From Micavibrio sp. UBA7689 (GTDB lineage Bacteria > Pseudomonadota > Alphaproteobacteria > Micavibrionales > Micavibrionaceae): a stretch of 13,427 nt of DNA. Within the stretch, counting starts at the first letter, position 1. The number at the start of each line of letters is the position of its first letter. Both the position numbers and the translations under genes were made by a program. The DNA lies in assembly GCA_002482805.1 (NCBI GenBank), contig DLGR01000021.1, positions 89,037-102,463 of the forward strand, in the 5' to 3' direction. Below, piece after piece: positions 1 through 6,498 of the stretch. The notes below the pieces were generated by a model, which did not search any database, was not told the DNA's origin, and was given only the letters and a program-made list of their open reading frames with translations.

Positions 1-484
1 TGCCTTGGGGGCCGGACGCTTCGGCGAGTTTGCGCACGAGTTCTACGCGCACGTTCGGATCGGCGTGTGTTTCACGGTCCGCCATAACTTCAAATGCCAG
101 TGTAAGCAAAGAATCTCCGGCAAGAATTGCGGTCGCTTCATCGTAGCGGATGTGCACGGTGGGCTGACCGCGGCGCATGTCGGAATTGTCCATGGCGGGA
201 AGATCGTCGTGGATAAGCGAGTAACAGTGCAGGAATTCCACGGCAGCGGCAACGCGTCTGGCGCGTGCGGGATCGCAGTTAAAAAGTTTCGCGGATTGCA
301 TCACCATGAACGGGCGCAGGCGTTTACCGCCCGAGAGCACACCATGTCGCATGGCTTCATACAGACGGTCTTCGGCGAGATCGGTTTGCGGCAAAAGGCG
401 CGAGATCGTTTTGTTGACTCCTACCACGCATTCTTCAAGAGCTTCGGCGAGCGTCTGCGACGCTTCTCTAGGTGATGGGCACAT
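1..484 (-). CDS. ispA: Farnesyl diphosphate synthase / short-chain polyprenyl synthetase, N-terminal part (3' end outside window)
   Basis: This enzyme condenses isopentenyl diphosphate with dimethylallyl and geranyl diphosphate to make C15 farnesyl diphosphate in the cytoplasm, the precursor of quinone side chains and undecaprenyl phosphate. The 161 visible residues carry the substrate-binding GGKRLRP at 52-58 and the first Asp-rich motif HDDLPAMDN at 92-100; the DDxxxxD spacing is the usual one for bacterial FPP synthases. RRGQPT at 104-109 and LAGDSLL at 121-127 are also typical of the family. About half the protein, including the second Asp-rich motif, lies beyond base 1. The ATG start gives a normal N-terminus and follows the xseB stop by 19 bases, so the two are very likely cotranscribed. 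In many alphaproteobacteria dxs comes next, which cannot be seen here. Chain-length specificity (C15 or C20) is not proven. Confidence 0.95.
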   Translation of the reverse strand, partial: MCPSPREASQTLAEALEECVVGVNKTISRLLPQTDLAEDRLYEAMRHGVLSGGKRLRPFMVMQSAKLFNCDPARARRVAAAVEFLHCYSLIHDDLPAMDNSDMRRGQPTVHIRYDEATAILAGDSLLTLAFEVMADRETHADPNVRVELVRKLAEASGPQG

Positions 485-503
485 GCGTTAAATCTCTCTT
501 CTA

Positions 504-749
504 TTATTCTTTTATGTCGAAGGCTTCGGTTTTGACCGAGCCGTCGGGGGATAGGGTGATCTTTTCTATCTTCAGGCGTGCTTCCGCAAGCTTCTTTTCA
601 CAGTGGGACTTCAAGGCTACGCCGCGCTCATATTGTTCGATGGATTCTTCGAGCGGCGCTTTCCCGGATTCCAGCGCGCGGACAATCTCTTCCAGCTCGC
701 CCAGGGCCTTCTCAAAGCTAAGTTTATCAAGGGCTTGTGCAGTCGCCAC
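504..749 (-). CDS. xseB: Exodeoxyribonuclease VII small subunit
   Basis: XseB is the small helical subunit of exonuclease VII. It binds in several copies to XseA and helps degrade single-stranded DNA to acid-soluble oligonucleotides. At 81 residues it has the usual family length and pattern: SFEKALGELEEIV at 11-23, a Leu-Glu-x-Gly turn near 26-29, LEESIEQYERGV at 33-44, then a Cys-containing helix ending KLAEARLKIEKI at 53-64. The C-terminus is acidic and variable, as usual. The start is GTG; no ATG, GTG or TTG lies in frame just upstream. A weak AAGGA sits about 11 bases before it. It precedes ispA by 19 bases, a common alphaproteobacterial pairing. The large subunit gene xseA is not in the window. 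Confidence 0.95.
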   Translation of the reverse strand: MATAQALDKLSFEKALGELEEIVRALESGKAPLEESIEQYERGVALKSHCEKKLAEARLKIEKITLSPDGSVKTEAFDIKE

Positions 750-775
750 GGTCAGAATCGTCCTTGTTTTTCAGT

Positions 776-802
776 ATTATGCAGGGGCGCAATATATGTC
801 AG
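776..802 (-). promoter_or_regulatory. Candidate promoter for xseB-ispA
   Basis: Read on the minus strand, CTGACA (802-797) and CATAAT (781-776) are separated by 15 bases. They resemble sigma-70 -35 and -10 boxes about 30 bases upstream of the xseB GTG. The spacer is short, so support is modest. The assignment rests only on motif match and position. Confidence 0.35.
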
Positions 803-864
803 TTAGGCCAAATACGCAAGGCAGGGGACCAGTCTTTGCAAAACTTAAAAACGGGAGTTCGGGG

Positions 865-870
865 TATAAT
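865..870 (+). promoter_or_regulatory. Candidate -10 box for the 42-residue gene
   Basis: A perfect TATAAT lies 32 bases before the ATG at 903 and 22 bases before the Shine-Dalgarno. No good -35 hexamer is found at 16-18 bases; TTGCAA at 836-841 is 23 bases away. It may depend on an activator or simply be weak. Confidence 0.4.
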
Positions 871-902
871 AGGTAAATAGAAGACTGAATAAGGAGATGA
901 CA

Positions 903-1031
903 ATGAATCAGCCCCAAAAACAACAGGCACAAGACATCACCAACATGTTCGTATGGCGTTTGAACCGCCGTTTGTCCGAAAAACGCGAAAATTCCGTGAA
1001 CACGGGCATTCTGCGCAGGATGCCTCACTAA
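903..1031 (+). CDS. Small basic protein of unknown function, 42 residues
   Basis: I do not recognise this protein. It begins MNQPQKQQAQDITNMF and ends RRMPH. The N-terminus is Gln-rich, followed by a short hydrophobic patch (MFVW, 15-18) and a strongly basic Arg/Lys segment (19-28). It has no signal peptide, no transmembrane segment and no Cys. Coding is supported by AAGGAG at 891-896, 6 bases before the ATG, and by a TATAAT box upstream. It runs opposite to both neighbours and ends 2 bases before the stop of the HDAC-like gene, which converges on it. The basic segment could fit nucleic acid or membrane-surface binding, but that is a guess. A longer minus-strand frame across the same bases lacks comparable start signals and was not preferred. 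Confidence 0.6.
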   Translation: MNQPQKQQAQDITNMFVWRLNRRLSEKRENSVNTGILRRMPH

Positions 1032-1033
1032 TA

Positions 1034-1969
1034 TCAGATCTTTACGCCCGCCAGCGTAGCGAGATGAACCGCGACGCTGGCCTTTAGGGCTTCAAGGTTA
1101 TATCCTCCCTCGAGAACCGTCATCATTTTGCCGCCGCAATGCTTGTCGGCGAGTGCACAGAGCTTTTTCGTGACCCATCCGAAATCTTCCGTCTCCCAAT
1201 TCAACTGGGCATAGGGGTCTGCCTTGTGTGCATCGAACCCTGCGGAAACCAAAAGCAGATCGGGTTTGAACGCATCGACGGCGGGGAAAACTTTCGTCTC
1301 GTAAAGTTTTTTGAATTCGTCCGAACCTGTGAAGGGCGCGAGCGTAAAATTCAAAACGCTTTCGTCATTGTCTTCTTCCAATCCCGTCATCGGCCATAAT
1401 GGATATTGATGCGTGGATATGAACAATATTGAACCGTCATGCATGCGTGTCATGGCGTCTGTGCCATTGCCATGATGCACGTCGAAATCAACAATCGCGA
1501 TCTTTTTAAACCCGTATGCTTTTTGCGCATGGCGCGCGGCGATAAATATATTGTTGAACAGGCAAAAACCCATGGAAACTGTTTGTTCCGCATGGTGGCC
1601 CGGTGGACGCATCGCGCAAAAAGCGCGGGTGGTTTTGCCGCCGGCTATATCGTCAATCGCAGAGCAGGCAGCGCCTGCCGCCGCCAACGCGCATTCCCAT
1701 GATTGGGGGGATACGATCGTGTCTGAATCGATTTGCTTGTGGCCCTTTTCAGGAATGATCGCGGCGACATGCTCGATATAACGGAGCGGGTGGGCGAGCA
1801 GGATTTGATCTTCGCTCGCGGGTCTTATGGTGCCACGTGGAAGGTCCGAGTAGGGCTTTTCTGTCAGAAGGTCCAAAATTACGCGCATTCGGTCGGGCCG
1901 CTCGGGGTGAGAATGGCCGGTATCATGCAAAAGGGCTATATCGTCTGCGTATACAGTTGTGCGGGGCAT
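1034..1969 (-). CDS. Histone-deacetylase-family Zn amidohydrolase (HDAC-like / acetylpolyamine deacetylase-like)
   Basis: This belongs to the arginase/deacetylase fold family; bacterial members remove acyl groups from polyamines or other small amides, and the substrate here is unknown. In 311 residues all expected landmarks are present: HPERPDRM at 21-28, RPPGHHAE at 121-128 with the His pair H125/H126, and DVHHGNGT at 163-170. The predicted zinc ligands are D163, H165 and D246 (SAGFDAH at 242-248), and the catalytic Tyr is Y290 in LEGGY. It therefore looks catalytically intact. I chose the ATG giving MPRTTVYADD because AGGA lies 8 bases before it; an ATG ten codons upstream has its AAGG only one base away. 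The gene lies upstream of xseB-ispA as in many alphaproteobacteria, but a reverse-strand 42-residue gene separates them here. Cytoplasmic; no signal peptide. Confidence 0.93.
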   Translation of the reverse strand: MPRTTVYADDIALLHDTGHSHPERPDRMRVILDLLTEKPYSDLPRGTIRPASEDQILLAHPLRYIEHVAAIIPEKGHKQIDSDTIVSPQSWECALAAAGAACSAIDDIAGGKTTRAFCAMRPPGHHAEQTVSMGFCLFNNIFIAARHAQKAYGFKKIAIVDFDVHHGNGTDAMTRMHDGSILFISTHQYPLWPMTGLEEDNDESVLNFTLAPFTGSDEFKKLYETKVFPAVDAFKPDLLLVSAGFDAHKADPYAQLNWETEDFGWVTKKLCALADKHCGGKMMTVLEGGYNLEALKASVAVHLATLAGVKI

Positions 1970-1980
1970 CTTTCCAATCC

Positions 1981-2008
1981 TGCCTTGAGTCAGTATCATG
2001 CCTTGAGT
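1981..2008. repeat. Pair of 10-base direct repeats in the divergent promoter region
   Basis: TGCCTTGAGT occurs at 1981-1990 and 1999-2008, start-to-start 18 bases, between the divergently transcribed HDAC-like and AGE genes. The two copies sit on either side of the candidate -10 box of the HDAC-like gene, so they could be operator half-sites. No known regulator is assigned. Confidence 0.4.
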
Positions 2009-2019
2009 GACCTTACCAA
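1992..2019 (-). promoter_or_regulatory. Candidate promoter for the HDAC-like gene
   Basis: On the minus strand TTGGTA (2019-2014) and GATACT (1997-1992) are 16 bases apart, each matching the sigma-70 consensus at four of six positions. The predicted transcript would start near 1985, about 16 bases before the chosen ATG and just ahead of its AGGA. The region between the divergent HDAC-like and AGE genes is only 62 bases. Confidence 0.4.
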
Positions 2020-2031
2020 GATAGTTAGTTT

Positions 2032-3282
2032 ATGGCCTCTGGCATCCATTCCACCGTCCGATCTCTGGAAACCCGCTTGCAAGTGCGCTGGGCGCCCAAA
2101 TGGCATGAAGCGTTCCGTGATCCGCGCGGCGGTTTTTACGAACGCTTGGGCAAAGGCTTCAAACCCGTTCTTACGGGGCAGCGCAGGCTCGTTGCGCAGT
2201 GCAGGCAACTTTCCATTTATGCTCACGCTTCCCTAAATGATAACAAGGGTTTCAAACCCGATCTTAAAAAGCAATTTGAATTTATAATGGACCGTTACTA
2301 CGATAACGCGACAGGGCTTTGGCACTTCGCGCTCGATGATGACGGGCAGGTGGTTGATAAAACCTGTGACCTTTACGCGCTAGCCTTCGTCATATTCGCC
2401 TGTTCGCATTATTACCGTGCCACGGGGGATGAGCGCGCCGAAGAAACGGCAGGGAACGTCCTGCGTCTGATCGATGCCCGCTTTGCCATGCCTTTGGGAT
2501 TGGCCGAGGCTCTGGGGCCTGATTCCAAGCCCTTGCCCCGCGTTCGCCGACAGAATCCGCATATGCATTTGCTCGAAGCGTGTCTTTTCGCACAGGAAAC
2601 TTGGGGCGGCAGGAATTTCGAAGCCATGGCCGATGAAATGGTGTCGCTTTTTCAAAGTGTATTCTTCGACTCGCGACGCGGCACGTTAACGGAATTTTTT
2701 ACAGATGATCTGAAGCCGCATCCTGAAATGGGTGATCATCTGGAACCCGGACATTACTTTGAATGGGTGTGGCTGTTAAAAAAACACGGCGCCATGAAAG
2801 GCGCGGCAAATCTGCACGATCCTTTCTGCCTTCAACTTCTGGTTTGGGCGAACGAACATGGGTGGGATGAGCAATATGGCGGCATTTACGATATTGTTTC
2901 GTCGAGCGGTTATGTGATTTCCGGCACCAAGCGCATCTGGCCGTTCTGCGAGGCGTTGAAAGCCAACGCATTGATGCTCGAAGCCGCCCCCAACCGTCAG
3001 GATATAAAAGACCGTGTCACAAAAATGGTCGGCGTGTTCGAAAGCAAATATATGCAGGAACGGGGCTTCTGGACGGAGTCTTTGAATCGCGATCTTACAC
3101 CTGCCGCGGATTTCATGCCTGCTACCACGCCGTATCACGTTTATTTCGGTATCACGGAAACATGGGATGTCATGCAAAAACGCGGGGCGGGGAAATCATT
3201 GGGATCGGCTTTGCAGATATCGCTGTACCGCGCACGTAGATCTTTATCGAGCGCAGTCAAAACGCTGCGCACTGCTTTTTAA
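2032..3282 (+). CDS. AGE-family sugar epimerase/isomerase (N-acylglucosamine 2-epimerase / mannose isomerase-like)
   Basis: The family has an (alpha/alpha)6 barrel and interconverts aldoses, ketoses or 2-epimers, for example mannose/fructose, mannose-6-phosphate/fructose-6-phosphate or N-acylmannosamine/N-acylglucosamine. Key features in the 416 residues are TGQRRLVAQCRQL at 48-60, NPHMHLLEA at 175-183, EPGHYFEWVWLL at 238-249, TKRIWPFCEALKA at 299-311 and PYHVYFGI at 367-374. By analogy with YihS-type enzymes, H177 or H179, H241 and H369 are likely catalytic. Length is normal for the family. No clear Shine-Dalgarno precedes the ATG. The extra C-terminal basic tail (about 385-416) is not needed for the fold. 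Its stop overlaps that of the convergent lipoprotein gene. The true substrate cannot be read from sequence; nothing nearby points to a specific sugar pathway. Confidence 0.9.
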   Translation: MASGIHSTVRSLETRLQVRWAPKWHEAFRDPRGGFYERLGKGFKPVLTGQRRLVAQCRQLSIYAHASLNDNKGFKPDLKKQFEFIMDRYYDNATGLWHFALDDDGQVVDKTCDLYALAFVIFACSHYYRATGDERAEETAGNVLRLIDARFAMPLGLAEALGPDSKPLPRVRRQNPHMHLLEACLFAQETWGGRNFEAMADEMVSLFQSVFFDSRRGTLTEFFTDDLKPHPEMGDHLEPGHYFEWVWLLKKHGAMKGAANLHDPFCLQLLVWANEHGWDEQYGGIYDIVSSSGYVISGTKRIWPFCEALKANALMLEAAPNRQDIKDRVTKMVGVFESKYMQERGFWTESLNRDLTPAADFMPATTPYHVYFGITETWDVMQKRGAGKSLGSALQISLYRARRSLSSAVKTLRTAF

Positions 3283-4013
3283 TTGGCAAGTACAGGTTTT
3301 GTAACGGGTTTGGGAATCGCCGATGTTGATTTCGCAGGCGGTGTTATAGTCGGGGGTGGTACAGACGCCGGTGTTGAGATATCGGTTTGCGCCAAAGTAT
3401 TGCCTTGGTTGTAGGCCAACTGATCTGCGGTTAACTGAAAACCCACCACGACATTATATGTGATGCCTTGTGCGACATCGGGGAAAGGCATGGCTTGGAA
3501 CACGGTTTCGCCCTGTGCCAATTCATTCTGCGTCGCGCCGTAGGCGAGCGATGCCGCGAAGATTTCCTTCGATACCACTGTGCCTTGGGAATCTGTCACC
3601 GCGACAAAGTACGGATAAGCGAAGCTCGGCTTGTCACCGGATTTGATACGCGCCTTGGGTCCGGTTCTTCCGCTCAAGGTCAGGTCGATCTGCATCAGCA
3701 AAGTTTCTTTTTCCATGCGGCAAACATTCTTGACGTCCACGATGTTGACTTCGGATACCTTATCGCTGGCGGAAGTTTTTGTGGCGTCATGGAAATCGAC
3801 AAGGCGTGCGAGGTCGGGCCGGACGGTAACGGGCGGACAGGTGCCGTCATATACGGGTAATTTTTTCTTTTCTTCCTTCACCGGATCGGGCGGTGAATGG
3901 AATACGCCCGCGACTTTGTCGTATCCGACCGCGAGGTCGTTTTTCAGCCCTGAAACTGTCGAGCAAGAGGTGAGGGCGAGTACAGAGACAAGGAGGAGCG
4001 CGTTGAATTTCAT
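3279..4013 (-). CDS. Putative outer-membrane lipoprotein of unknown function
   Basis: This 244-residue protein starts MKFNALLLVSVLALTSC, a short lipoprotein signal peptide with the lipobox LTSC and lipidated Cys at 17. Ser at +2 predicts sorting to the outer membrane. The mature part has two more Cys, C59 in the TCPPVTVRPDLARL segment and C98, which could form a disulfide. A beta-rich middle (about 88-195) follows, and then a low-complexity tail rich in Pro, Thr, Ser and Lys (212-242), possibly a spacer. I do not recognise the domain. The ATG at 4013 was chosen because the signal peptide begins there; an in-frame TTG ten codons upstream would bury it. No strong Shine-Dalgarno is visible. It diverges from ispH with 81 bases between starts and converges on the AGE gene. 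Confidence 0.85.
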   Translation of the reverse strand: MKFNALLLVSVLALTSCSTVSGLKNDLAVGYDKVAGVFHSPPDPVKEEKKKLPVYDGTCPPVTVRPDLARLVDFHDATKTSASDKVSEVNIVDVKNVCRMEKETLLMQIDLTLSGRTGPKARIKSGDKPSFAYPYFVAVTDSQGTVVSKEIFAASLAYGATQNELAQGETVFQAMPFPDVAQGITYNVVVGFQLTADQLAYNQGNTLAQTDISTPASVPPPTITPPAKSTSAIPKPVTKPVLAN

Positions 4014-4021
4014 GGCCAAAT

Positions 4022-4038
4022 CATAGGCTAGCCCTATG
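4022..4038. repeat. Inverted repeat between the lipoprotein gene and ispH
   Basis: CATAGG and CCTATG form 6-base arms around CTAGC. This is flanked by two copies of ATGGCCAAA (4012-4020 and 4036-4044), the first overlapping the lipoprotein start codon. It may be an operator in the divergent region, but arms this short can arise by chance. Confidence 0.3.
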
Positions 4039-4081
4039 GCCAAAACAAGGTTTTGCTATGGATTTTCGGCGGATTGTCCTC

Positions 4082-4089
4082 TATATAAA
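4082..4089 (+). promoter_or_regulatory. AT-rich -10-like box just before ispH
   Basis: TATATAAA ends 5 bases before the ispH ATG. If used as a -10 box, the transcript would start at or within a few bases of the start codon, giving a leaderless or nearly leaderless message. No good -35 box at the right spacing is visible, and no Shine-Dalgarno precedes the ATG. Confidence 0.35.
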
Positions 4090-4094
4090 CGGCT

Positions 4095-5060
4095 ATGGAA
4101 AAACGCCCTTTGACGATATTGCTCTCGGCGCCGCGCGGTTTTTGCGCGGGCGTGGACCGCGCCATCCAGATCGTTGAAAAAGCCATCGAAAAATACGGCG
4201 CGCCCGTCTATGTGCGGCACGAAATCGTCCATAACAAATTCGTTGTCGATGGGTTGCGCGCCAAAGGAGCTGTTTTTGTTGAAGAGTTGACCGAAATTCC
4301 GAATGACGGCCAACCTGTCATTTTCTCCGCGCACGGCGTGGCAAAAGCTGTACCCGCCGAAGCCAAAACCCGCGAGATGTTTTATATCGATGCAACCTGT
4401 CCTTTGGTGAGTAAAGTTCACAAAGAAGCGGAAAAGCACCACGAACTTGGCCGCCAGATTATTTTGATTGGTCACCAAGGCCACCCCGAAGTTGTCGGCA
4501 CTATGGGGCAATTGCCGGGCGGCGCTGTTTTGCTTGTCGAGACACTCAAAGATGTTGCGAATTTGAACGTCGATGATCCGCACAATATAGCGTTCTGCAC
4601 TCAAACTACGTTGTCTGTCGATGATACGGCCGAAGTGGTCGATGCCTTGAAGAAAAAATATCCGCACATCATCGGCCCCGGCAAAGAAGACATCTGCTAC
4701 GCCACGACCAACCGTCAGGCGGCGGTGAAGGCAATCGCTCCGCGCTGTGATGCGTTGATGGTCATCGGCGCGCCTAACTCATCCAACTCCAATCGTCTCG
4801 TAGAAGTCGGCGTCGCGTATGGATGCAACAAAGCCATTCTCGTGCAACGTGCGTCTGAGATCGACTGGAAGTGGCTGGACGGGATTAATGTCATGGGCCT
4901 GACAGCAGGAGCATCTGCACCCGATGTGCTGATCGACGAAGTGATTTCGGCGGCGAAAGAACGTTTCGACGTGACAGTAGAAGAGGTCGCGATCACGCAG
5001 GAAAACGTGGTCTTCAACATACCCAGAATCCTGCGCGATGCGGAAGAGAGAGTGGCTTAA
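4095..5060 (+). CDS. ispH: 4-hydroxy-3-methylbut-2-enyl diphosphate reductase
   Basis: IspH (LytB) catalyses the last step of the MEP isoprenoid pathway, reductive dehydration of HMBPP to isopentenyl and dimethylallyl diphosphate, using a [4Fe-4S] cluster in the cytoplasm. The three cluster cysteines are C17 (PRGFCAGVDRA), C102 (DATCPLV) and C201 (ICYATTNRQ). Substrate-binding residues are also present: H46 (EIVHN), H80 (SAHG), H130 and E132 (GHQGHPE), and the SSNSNRL motif at 229-235. At 321 residues it has normal length and appears intact. The start is supported by homology of the N-terminus rather than by a ribosome site, which is missing. It leads the alphaproteobacterial order ispH-thrB-rnhA, here interrupted by a small unknown gene. 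With ispA elsewhere in the window it represents the isoprenoid branch. Confidence 0.98.
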   Translation: MEKRPLTILLSAPRGFCAGVDRAIQIVEKAIEKYGAPVYVRHEIVHNKFVVDGLRAKGAVFVEELTEIPNDGQPVIFSAHGVAKAVPAEAKTREMFYIDATCPLVSKVHKEAEKHHELGRQIILIGHQGHPEVVGTMGQLPGGAVLLVETLKDVANLNVDDPHNIAFCTQTTLSVDDTAEVVDALKKKYPHIIGPGKEDICYATTNRQAAVKAIAPRCDALMVIGAPNSSNSNRLVEVGVAYGCNKAILVQRASEIDWKWLDGINVMGLTAGASAPDVLIDEVISAAKERFDVTVEEVAITQENVVFNIPRILRDAEERVA

Positions 5061-5092
5061 ATTTTCATATTGGTTAACGGCACCATTTTTAA

Positions 5093-5121
5093 TTGACATA
5101 ATTTTATTTTTCTCACATTAT
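5093..5121 (+). promoter_or_regulatory. Candidate sigma-70 promoter for the 113-residue gene
   Basis: A perfect TTGACA (5093-5098) is followed after 17 bases by CATTAT (5116-5121). The predicted transcript starts near 5128, immediately before AAGGAG at 5129-5134. This suggests the gene, and perhaps thrB-rnhA, can be transcribed independently of ispH. The surrounding stretch 5061-5141 is clearly AT-rich compared with its neighbours. Confidence 0.6.
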
Positions 5122-5141
5122 CGGTAAAAAGGAGAAAAAGG

Positions 5142-5483
5142 ATGTCCTATGAAATTAAGCCCAATTGGGATGATAGGTTAAATGGTATTTGGGTGGGGCT
5201 ATTTGCCTCTGTTGGCTTCTTTAAACTTATGGACCCCTTTTTGAATGCGGCAACAAATTATTTGAGCCAAGCATTCGAACAATCGGCCAATATTGCAGCG
5301 GAACCGGCAAAGCTACTTGCACTGTCTATTCCTCACCTCGGCGTTGCTACCATTGCGGCTATTGGTGCCAGTAAACTGATGGACTCAATAGTGAAGGCCA
5401 GCGCTTTGGATGGCGGAAGGGTGGTTGCCAGTGCTCCATCCGAAACGGAACCGCAAGCACCATATCCTGCCTCAGTTTTTTAA
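5142..5483 (+). CDS. Small membrane-associated protein of unknown function with an internal repeat, 113 residues
   Basis: I do not recognise this protein. Two hydrophobic stretches, about 15-37 and 58-80, could be membrane helices or reentrant/amphipathic helices; both end in the same tetrapeptide KLMD (28-31 and 78-81). Residues 18-38 align with 68-88 at an offset of exactly 50, with 8 of 21 identical, so the protein appears to be an internal duplication. The N-terminus is polar with no cleavable signal, and the C-terminus (about 97-111) is Pro/Ser/Glu-rich and probably disordered. AAGGAG lies 7 bases before the ATG and a good promoter lies upstream. It sits 81 bases after ispH and 43 bases before thrB, in a place where these neighbours are commonly close together, which suggests an inserted lineage-specific gene. 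Confidence 0.85.
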   Translation: MSYEIKPNWDDRLNGIWVGLFASVGFFKLMDPFLNAATNYLSQAFEQSANIAAEPAKLLALSIPHLGVATIAAIGASKLMDSIVKASALDGGRVVASAPSETEPQAPYPASVF

Positions 5484-5499
5484 CTCTTGGCTTGATTTG

Positions 5500-5524
5500 C
5501 GTTAGTCGCCCCGCCAAACTAACG
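5500..5524 (+). repeat. Inverted repeat immediately before thrB
   Basis: CGTTAG and CTAACG form 6-base arms around a 13-base loop, ending 2 bases before the thrB ATG where a ribosome site would normally lie. It could affect thrB translation, but the stem is short. It has no T tract and does not look like a terminator. Confidence 0.3.
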
Positions 5525-5526
5525 GC

Positions 5527-6498
5527 ATGGCCGTGTATACCCCTGTTTCCGCTGACGAACTCTCCGCGTTCCTGAATGATTACAATATCGGGACCTATGC
5601 TTCCCATGAAGGTATCGAGGCGGGTGTTTCCAACACCAATTACTTCGTCAAAACGAGCAAGGGCCGTTACGTGCTGACTTTGTTCGAACCGCACCGTGTG
5701 ATCACAGAAGATATTCCGTTCTTTTTGAATTACGCCATCGAACTCGATAAAAGCGGCGTGCCTTGCCCTGAAACCATTGAACGCAAGGACGGTACACATT
5801 ACGCCATGTTGAACAATCGCCCCGCCGCGATCTTCACCGTGTTGCTCGAAGGGGCGGGATGTTACCCGCAAATGATTACGCCCGAACTCTGCGAAGAGGC
5901 GGGTATAGTTCTGGCGCAAATGCATATGGCGGTTCATGCCTTCACACGCACATCACCCAACCGTTTCGGTTTACATCGCTGGCAATATTGGATCACCGAT
6001 CTTGGGTCACGCATGAATGATATTGAAGACGGTTTGACCAAATTTGTCGCGGAAGAGTATGATTTCGTTGCCTCACACTGGCCCAAAAATTTGCCGATGG
6101 GTGCCATCCATGCGGATTATTTCCCTGATAATGTGTTTGCCAAAGACGGCAAAGTGACGGGTGTTTTCGACTTCCACTTTGTTTGCACGGATTATTTTGC
6201 CTATGACCTTGCTATAGCTTTGAGCACATGGGCCTTCGATGAGAGCAATGATTTCCGTCCCGAACGATTCAATGCATTCATCAAGGGCTATCATACGATG
6301 CGCCCGTTATCGCACGAAGAAAAACTCTCGCTTCCAATTTTGATCCGCGCCGCGTGTTTGCGCTTCCTGCTTTCACGCTGTGAAGAAAAACTGCGCTACA
6401 AACAGGGCGATGTCATCAAGCCGCACGATCCGATGGTATATAAAAAACGTCTGCGCCATTACCAGCAATTCCAAGATGAGCAGGGCGTCGCGGCATGA
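5527..6498 (+). CDS. thrB: Homoserine kinase, APH-fold type
   Basis: This enzyme phosphorylates L-homoserine with ATP in the threonine branch of the aspartate pathway. It is the aminoglycoside-phosphotransferase-fold type found in many alphaproteobacteria and pseudomonads, not the GHMP-kinase type of E. coli. The N-terminus MAVYTPVSADELSAFL is typical. EAGVSNTNYFV at 31-41 forms the nucleotide loop. IHADYFPDN at 194-202 holds the catalytic D197 and metal ligand N202, and D215 in VFDFH is the second metal-binding Asp. The 323-residue length is normal. No Shine-Dalgarno is seen. The last four bases, ATGA, overlap the start of rnhA, so the two are probably translationally coupled. The thrB-rnhA pairing after ispH is common in alphaproteobacteria, which supports the kinase assignment over other APH-fold enzymes. 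Confidence 0.95.
   Translation: MAVYTPVSADELSAFLNDYNIGTYASHEGIEAGVSNTNYFVKTSKGRYVLTLFEPHRVITEDIPFFLNYAIELDKSGVPCPETIERKDGTHYAMLNNRPAAIFTVLLEGAGCYPQMITPELCEEAGIVLAQMHMAVHAFTRTSPNRFGLHRWQYWITDLGSRMNDIEDGLTKFVAEEYDFVASHWPKNLPMGAIHADYFPDNVFAKDGKVTGVFDFHFVCTDYFAYDLAIALSTWAFDESNDFRPERFNAFIKGYHTMRPLSHEEKLSLPILIRAACLRFLLSRCEEKLRYKQGDVIKPHDPMVYKKRLRHYQQFQDEQGVAA

Noticed and set aside
777..1028. 83-codon minus-strand frame opposite the 42-residue gene
   Set aside because: It has no ribosome site or known motif and covers the intergenic promoter area; the plus-strand frame has much better start signals.
1733..2236. 167-codon plus-strand frame across the HDAC-like gene start and AGE gene start
   Set aside because: It is out of frame with the well-supported AGE gene and antisense to the conserved N-terminus of the deacetylase.
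4056..4667. 203-codon open frame on the minus strand inside ispH
   Set aside because: It lies entirely antisense to the first part of ispH, whose motifs are complete, and has no family signature or ribosome site.
5359..5937. 192-codon open frame on the minus strand across the 113-residue gene and thrB
   Set aside because: It is antisense to thrB, which is clearly coding, and crosses a promoter-like gap without recognisable domains.
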